Below, piece by piece: positions 59,484-64,000 of a stretch of DNA of 64,000 bases. A model generated the notes under the pieces. It saw nothing but the letters and a program-made list of their open reading frames with translations, was not told the DNA's origin and ran no database searches. Source of the stretch: Paenibacillus terrae (GTDB lineage Bacteria; Bacillota; Bacilli; Paenibacillales; Paenibacillaceae); assembly GCF_000943545.1 (NCBI RefSeq), contig NZ_JTHP01000024.1:1-64000 (forward strand), read 5' to 3'. Within the stretch, counting starts at the first letter, position 1. Every line of letters begins with the position of its first letter. Made by a program: the position numbers and the translations under genes.

Positions 59484-60674
59484 ATGAAAAATCCTTATAT
59501 CAGAATGGCAACAGGGCTTTACATCAACTATTTTCTTCTGGGTATGATCAATGTTATCCTCTCCTCGAATATGAGCTTCCTGACCGTGCAATTGAACACG
59601 GATAAAGCAGCCATCGGTTATCTGGTATCAGCCATCGGGATCGGTAAGTTGCTGGCTCTCGGGGTAGCCGGGAAAATGTCAGACAAATACGGAAGAAAGC
59701 CGCTCGTTGTGATTGCATCATTTGCTTATTTAATTTTCCTGATCGGTATTCCCCTTGCCCCTAACTATACGTTGGCATTCGTATTTGCCATTATCGCAGG
59801 GCTTTGTAACTCCATGATGGATTCTGGAACGTATCCCGCATTAATTGAAGGTTTCGGAAAAAAAGCCGGTTCTGCAACCGTCTTGGTCAAAGCATCCATT
59901 TCTATCGGTGCCATTGTTATTCCGTTCATGATTGCATTCTTTATCGATCACAATATGTTCTATGGCTACTCCTTCTTTATTCCGGCAGGTATTTATCTGC
60001 TAAGCGGTATCTTCTTGTCGATGACAGCCTTCCCCAATCACAAAGCTGAGGAACAAAAAGCTACAACCGAGGCTGCTCAATCAGTAGATACATTCCGCAC
60101 CGAACCTAAGTTTTGGCAAGAGGGTCTGTCTCTGATCATTATCGGCTTTACTTCCACTGTATTGTTCATGATTGTACAGCTATGGCTACCTACCTTTGGT
60201 CAAGAGGCCCTGGGCATGGAGAAAGCCAGTGCCATTAAACTGCTAAGCTACTATAGTATAGGTTCGTTGGTTTCCGTTATTCTGTTAGCTGTGGTGCTTG
60301 GCCGATTCATTAAACCCATTACCGTCATGATTGTGTATCCGTTTATTGCACTGCTTTCCTTGCTGGCTTTAATTACATGGCACAATCCTGTAGCTACTAT
60401 AATCAGTTCGTTCTTAATCGGATTGTCTACCGCAGGTATATTCCAAATTGCTCTCACCGTTATGACGGAATTTTTCCGCAAGAATAAAGGGACTACGACT
60501 TCTCTCGTGAACATTGCAGCCAGTCTTTCGTTCATTCTGATGCCGTTAGCTACCGGGGGAATGTCCAAGAGCCTCGGAATTACTTCCGTGTTCATTCTGG
60601 ATATTGCGATTGCCGTAGTCAGTATTTTGCTGGCCGTGTTTGTTGCTTATCGATATAAAAAAGTGTTTCATTAA
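59484..60674 (+). CDS. MFS transporter, shikimate/quinate locus (paralogue 2)
   Basis: The start at 59484 (MKNPYIRMATGLYINYF) has GGGAG 8 bases upstream; the ATG at 59451 has none. The 396-aa, 12-helix transporter has the MFS motif AGKMSDKYGRKPLVVIA and the same signature segments as paralogue 1 (MMDSGTYPALIEGFGKKAGS; PKFWQEGLSLIIIGFTSTV). It is followed after 29 bp by the dehydrogenase gene, with which it forms an operon controlled by the divergent LysR protein. Confidence 0.9.
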   Translation: MKNPYIRMATGLYINYFLLGMINVILSSNMSFLTVQLNTDKAAIGYLVSAIGIGKLLALGVAGKMSDKYGRKPLVVIASFAYLIFLIGIPLAPNYTLAFVFAIIAGLCNSMMDSGTYPALIEGFGKKAGSATVLVKASISIGAIVIPFMIAFFIDHNMFYGYSFFIPAGIYLLSGIFLSMTAFPNHKAEEQKATTEAAQSVDTFRTEPKFWQEGLSLIIIGFTSTVLFMIVQLWLPTFGQEALGMEKASAIKLLSYYSIGSLVSVILLAVVLGRFIKPITVMIVYPFIALLSLLALITWHNPVATIISSFLIGLSTAGIFQIALTVMTEFFRKNKGTTTSLVNIAASLSFILMPLATGGMSKSLGITSVFILDIAIAVVSILLAVFVAYRYKKVFH

Positions 60675-60703
60675 ACTACACAGATAACTTGGAGGCTTAT
60701 ATC

Positions 60704-61594
60704 ATGAAAAATGCTGGGCGTATTGACGGAAGAACACAATTAATCGGATTGCTTGCTACACCGATCGGACATTCTTTGTCCCCGGCTATGCATAATCTTG
60801 CGTTTGAAAAACTGGGCCTGAACAACGTGTATATGGCCTTTGAAGTAGGAAATGAACAACTGGAAGAAGTGGTACGGGGGATGCGTGCTCTGAACGTACG
60901 TGGTTATAACGTGTCCATGCCAAACAAAACAGCCATTGTGCAGTACCTTGACGAGCTGGATGACAGCGCTAAATTTACAGGTGCCGTCAACACCGTCGTG
61001 AACACGGATGGCAAGCTGAAAGGCTACAGCACAGACGGATCTGGTTATGTTCGTAACTTGCGTGAACATGGTATTGATCTGAAAGGTAAAAAAATGACAC
61101 TCGTCGGCTCTGGCGGAGCAGCTACACCCATTGCTATTGAAGCAGCTCAAGCAGGTCTGGCTGAAATTTCAATCTTTGCCCGCAACGATCAGTTCTTTGC
61201 CCGTGCGGAAGAAAATGTCCGTATTATTAATGAAGATATGAAACACACCCAAGTCAAAGCAAATATATATCCTCTGGAAGATCAAGAACAACTGCGTGAA
61301 GAGATCCGCACAAGTCATATTTTCGCAAACGGAACAGGTGTCGGCATGAAACCACTGGAAGGCAAAAGCGTGCTTGAAGATGTATCCATGCTTCGTTCCG
61401 ACCTGATCGTGACCGATGTAGTATACAGCCCGGCTAAATCCAAGCTGATGGAACAAGCCGAATCCGTAGGTGCAACCGCCATTAACGGTCTGGGCATGAT
61501 GCTGTGGCAGGGCGCACTTGCTTTCGAGCTGTGGACAGGCCAGGAAATGCCGGTCTCTTATATTAAAGAACAGCTTTTTGCTGACAAGCTGTAA
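60704..61594 (+). CDS. Shikimate/quinate dehydrogenase (YdiB/AroE family)
   Basis: The start at 60704 (MKNAGRIDGRTQLIG) follows TTGGAGG by 8 bases. The 296-aa enzyme has the shikimate-binding SLSPAMHN (about residues 24-31), the catalytic Lys in NVSMPNKTAI (about 70) and Asp in GYSTDGSGYV (about 110). The NAD(P)-binding loop is VGSGGAATPIAIEA (about 133-146). It interconverts shikimate (or quinate) and the 3-dehydro acids. Its place with AroD, MFS and LysR suggests catabolism or salvage rather than the main biosynthetic AroE, and a YdiB-type enzyme is likely. It ends without an evident own terminator before the convergent hairpin. Confidence 0.9.
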   Translation: MKNAGRIDGRTQLIGLLATPIGHSLSPAMHNLAFEKLGLNNVYMAFEVGNEQLEEVVRGMRALNVRGYNVSMPNKTAIVQYLDELDDSAKFTGAVNTVVNTDGKLKGYSTDGSGYVRNLREHGIDLKGKKMTLVGSGGAATPIAIEAAQAGLAEISIFARNDQFFARAEENVRIINEDMKHTQVKANIYPLEDQEQLREEIRTSHIFANGTGVGMKPLEGKSVLEDVSMLRSDLIVTDVVYSPAKSKLMEQAESVGATAINGLGMMLWQGALAFELWTGQEMPVSYIKEQLFADKL

Positions 61595-61660
61595 ACATAG
61601 AGCTACTAACAAACGCATCAAGCAATGAATTCCTTCTATTATATACTCATTTATGTACTC

Positions 61661-61709
61661 AAAAGACTATGCTCGGCGAATGAACACTTCTGCCATGCAT
61701 AGTCTTTTT
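61661..61709. terminator. Bidirectional terminator between the dehydrogenase and rtcB genes
   Basis: AAAAGACTATGC and GCATAGTCTTTTT form a 12-bp stem with a 25-base loop. A/T runs on both sides serve both convergent genes. Confidence 0.8.
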
Positions 61710-61710
61710 A

Positions 61711-62937
61711 TTAATCCTTATACGGATCGAACTCATTCGCCCCCGCCATACATACTCCAATAGGCTTGAGCTCATGCAGAACCTCCACCGTCTCAGTATG
61801 AGCGTCCAGCACCTCACGCAGCTTGCGGTAAACGAACGGGCTTTCATCCGTACCCGCTCCGCGCAGCTCGACACCATAGTCCTGTACGGCCTCCTTCATC
61901 TGCAAGTCCGTAATCTGCCCGCCGCTGCGCGTACGGGTTTTCCAGTTCATTTTACCGGCTGCCTGCGTACGGCTCATAATGCGTCCTGCACCATGAACTG
62001 TACTATAGTAGGAATCGCGATTTTCTATCGTATCCCTTCCACGTACAATCACCGAAATATCGCCCATGCTTCCGCCAATAAAACCCGTTTGGCCAGGAGC
62101 CGAGGGAGTAGCGCCTTTGCGGACTACAATCGTGTCACGTCCATCATGCTGTTCTTTCCAGGCATAATTATGGTGGTTATGCACGGCAAAGTCCGCTTCG
62201 GTGCCCATAATACCAAGCACCTGTTCTATCACATAATCCCGTCCCGCATAAGCGTAACGCCCGGCAAGCCGCATCGCACGGTAGTACATGTCTCCCAGCT
62301 CACTATTCATGTTCAGCAGGATGGGCGGCTGATCCATATGCTCTCCCGGCGCTTTTCCGAGAAATTCTCGTCCTGCCGCCAAATTTAGAAATCCGCTTGC
62401 TGTTTTGTGTCCAAAGCCCCGGCTGCCAAAATGATTTGCAATCCATACCTGCCCTGTCGCTTCCTCCACAAATACATCAACAAAATGATTGCCGCTCCCC
62501 ACCGTACCCAACTGGTCTCTTGCCAAGGATTTCAGCTTGTCATGCTCCTGTTTCCCAATCGCAGCATATACCGCCCAATCCGGGTCATCGAACAGCTCAT
62601 GATCTACCTGAACCGCATTTACACGGCCTACGCCAAAGGAAATATGATGTGCAATCTCATCCATAATGAATGAAATACGCGGCAAAACATCTGCTGCAAA
62701 CAGCTTGGTTCTAACCGCCTTATTTCCGCATCCGATATCATACCCGACACCCGAAGGTGAAATTTGTCCGTCATATACCATCACGCCGCCAATCGGCTGA
62801 CTGTAGCCTTTATGATGATCCGCCATCAGCAGCGCCTGAATCACATTACCGTTCTCGGCACAAGTACGGGCTTGAGATAATGCTCCTGCATCGGGCGCTC
62901 CCCATACTCGTACTCCATTGATTTCCTGATAAGCCAC
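61711..62937 (-). CDS. rtcB: RtcB-family RNA-splicing ligase
   Basis: The 408-aa product carries the RtcB manganese and GTP motifs: GYDIGCGNKAVRT (metal Cys, about residues 65-77), GTVGSGNHFVDV (about 145-156), IANHFGSRGFGHK, HNHHNYAWKE (about 252-261) and the guanylylated His in STVHGAGRIMSR (about 315-326). It joins RNA 2',3'-cyclic phosphate or 3'-phosphate ends to 5'-OH ends, in RNA repair. It is monocistronic here. RlaP, commonly associated with such ligases, lies 17 kb away. Confidence 0.95.
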   Translation of the reverse strand: MAYQEINGVRVWGAPDAGALSQARTCAENGNVIQALLMADHHKGYSQPIGGVMVYDGQISPSGVGYDIGCGNKAVRTKLFAADVLPRISFIMDEIAHHISFGVGRVNAVQVDHELFDDPDWAVYAAIGKQEHDKLKSLARDQLGTVGSGNHFVDVFVEEATGQVWIANHFGSRGFGHKTASGFLNLAAGREFLGKAPGEHMDQPPILLNMNSELGDMYYRAMRLAGRYAYAGRDYVIEQVLGIMGTEADFAVHNHHNYAWKEQHDGRDTIVVRKGATPSAPGQTGFIGGSMGDISVIVRGRDTIENRDSYYSTVHGAGRIMSRTQAAGKMNWKTRTRSGGQITDLQMKEAVQDYGVELRGAGTDESPFVYRKLREVLDAHTETVEVLHELKPIGVCMAGANEFDPYKD

Positions 62938-63067
62938 CGTTTCATCCTCCTGTATTTAACTTCATATTCAAACGTTGAACTTGTTATTAGCATTATGTAT
63001 GTTTTACCAGCTTTCGAACAGGGTGAAAGTATTACAAGCACAGCAGCAGGTGTCGCGTAAGAAAATG

Positions 63068-63113
63068 AAAAAGATATCCATGCAGCCAATAAGGCTGTAG
63101 GATATCTTTTTTT
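63068..63113 (-). terminator. Intrinsic terminator after the oxidoreductase gene
   Basis: AAAAAGATATCC and GGATATCTTTTT pair, with an inner GCAGCC/GGCTGT stem, and T-runs on both strands. It lies 20 bases past the stop at 63134. Confidence 0.9.
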
Positions 63114-63133
63114 AGGTGGAAGTATTTAACAGA

Positions 63134-64000
63134 CTAATGTGCAGACGTATTTTTCAAATCCGCTTCAAATCGAAGACCAATTTGCTGTCTTGCATCCTCC
63201 ATCACTTCGGCGACTGCGAGTGAACACTCCAGCGAATTAATGGAGCTATTACGTTCTCCGCTTTTAATCAGATCAATAAATTCCTGAATTTCATAATACA
63301 TCGGTTCACGGGTCTGTGCTTTCGTCAGATCCTCAATCGTGCCGTCCCGATAATGAATTTTCACCTCATACGGCTGGCTTATTTTGTCGATCACCATCGT
63401 TCCATTCTCACCCTGAATTTCGGCAGGCAAATATGAATCGGTAATCTTGGAATGCATGACGACGGCGTCCATATCCGGATATCGCATAGCGATGCTGCCT
63501 TCCCCATCTACACCAGAGGACAGAAGCACGCCAACCGCGCGAACTTCCTCCGGTTTGCCGAACAATGCCACCATAGGATAAAGGCAATAAACCCCAAGAT
63601 CCATCAAGGAGCCATTCGAAAAAGACGGATTAAAGGCATTCAGCACTTTTCCTTGCTTAAAAGCATCAAAGCGTGATGAATATTGACAATAGCTTGCAAA
63701 ATAACGCCGGACCCGACCAATTTTATACATATGATCCTTAACGATTTTAAAGTTTGGCATAAGCGTGGACTTAATGGCCTCCATCAGCAAAACATCATTG
63801 TTGTGCGCAGCCTCAATCATGCTCTGCACCTCCGTTGCATTGGAAGCAAACGGCTTCTCGCACAGCACGTGCTTTCCGTGATTCATACACACAATCGCTT
63901 GCTCCGCATGCAAGGAGTTGGGACTGGCAATGTATACGGCATCCACCTGATCACTTGCAGCCATTTGCGCCAGGTCTGTAAATACCTCTGGATGGCTGCT
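63134..64000 (-). CDS. Gfo/Idh/MocA-family oxidoreductase (5' end outside window)
   Basis: The frame is open to the window edge. The 289 or so residues seen run from SSHPEVFTDLAQMAASDQVD to the end, lacking the N-terminal nucleotide-binding GxGxxG. The family Lys motif is VLCEKPFASNATEV, and the substrate domain has SLMDLGVYCLYPMVALFG. It ends with a charged tail. Its paralogue lies at 29767-30750. Substrate unknown. Confidence 0.88.
   Translation of the reverse strand, partial: SSHPEVFTDLAQMAASDQVDAVYIASPNSLHAEQAIVCMNHGKHVLCEKPFASNATEVQSMIEAAHNNDVLLMEAIKSTLMPNFKIVKDHMYKIGRVRRYFASYCQYSSRFDAFKQGKVLNAFNPSFSNGSLMDLGVYCLYPMVALFGKPEEVRAVGVLLSSGVDGEGSIAMRYPDMDAVVMHSKITDSYLPAEIQGENGTMVIDKISQPYEVKIHYRDGTIEDLTKAQTREPMYYEIQEFIDLIKSGERNSSINSLECSLAVAEVMEDARQQIGLRFEADLKNTSAH

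Noticed and set aside
1..64000. CRISPR arrays, tRNA, rRNA or prophage
   Set aside because: No regularly spaced repeats with spacers, no tRNA-like cloverleaf or rRNA sequence, and no cluster of phage structural genes were seen by eye.

Overview
The window looks like a chromosomal segment of a Paenibacillus, most likely of the P. polymyxa group. This is inferred from Firmicute-type AGGAGG ribosome sites, use of TTG/GTG starts, sigma-A-like promoters, cre and LexA-like sites, and the gene mix: pectate and rhamnogalacturonan lyases, a GH3/GH30 pair, a YkoEDC thiamine-precursor transporter under a TPP riboswitch, and Bacillus-type ter, xpaC and telA genes. No rRNA, tRNA or CRISPR array was seen.

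Region 1 (1-1000): the 3' end of an IS3-family transposase, an unknown 181-aa protein and a 33-residue hydrophobic peptide. Region 2 (1065-13450) is the most distinctive part. It is a 13-gene minus-strand locus that reads, from its promoter near 13.4 kb, terB, three single-domain terD paralogues, a two-domain TerA-like protein, terC, an intrinsic terminator, then a C-C bond lyase (apparently starting at CTG), a PRTase-TRSP protein, a StiP-type PRTase with a PELOTA-like tail, a HAD phosphatase, an ATP-grasp ligase, an XpaC-like membrane protein and TelA. This is the ter stress system joined to the predicted pathway for a nucleoside-like metabolite whose product is still unknown.

Region 3 (13.9-24.9 kb): secreted and membrane proteins of unknown role, a WXG100 protein, a Cof-type phosphatase, a formate/nitrite channel, an HPr-like protein lacking the active-site His, an IseA-type cell-wall hydrolase inhibitor, a PL11 rhamnogalacturonan lyase behind a perfect cre site, a YpsA-like SLOG protein, a 26-residue peptide and a HesB/IscA-type protein. 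Region 4 (24.9-30.8 kb): GH30 and GH3 glycosidases and an oxidoreductase. Region 5 (30.9-36.5 kb): a giant 1656-aa DUF4132-like protein with a small, possibly beta-grasp partner and a near-consensus LexA box upstream.

Region 6 (36.8-42.8 kb): a metNIQ methionine importer interrupted by a 139-bp palindromic element, then the riboswitch-controlled ykoEDC operon. Region 7 (42.8-51.7 kb): TatD, the nucleotidyltransferase RlaP, two tandem WYL regulators, an aldo-keto reductase, cysteine synthase, an MFS exporter and a TumA/TumE-like toxin-antitoxin pair with four helically phased repeats upstream. Region 8 (51.8-55 kb): glycosyltransferase, APH-type phosphotransferase and PL3 pectate lyase. Region 9 (55.2-61.6 kb): a shikimate/quinate locus with shikimate kinase, AroD, two paralogous MFS transporters around a divergent LysR regulator, and shikimate/quinate dehydrogenase. 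Region 10 (61.7-64 kb): RtcB RNA ligase and a truncated Gfo/Idh/MocA oxidoreductase running off the window.

A roughly 117-bp palindromic repeat occurs four times (2.3, 13.7, 36.7 and 58.2 kb). Its terminal arms differ between copies but stay complementary, and no gene explains it.
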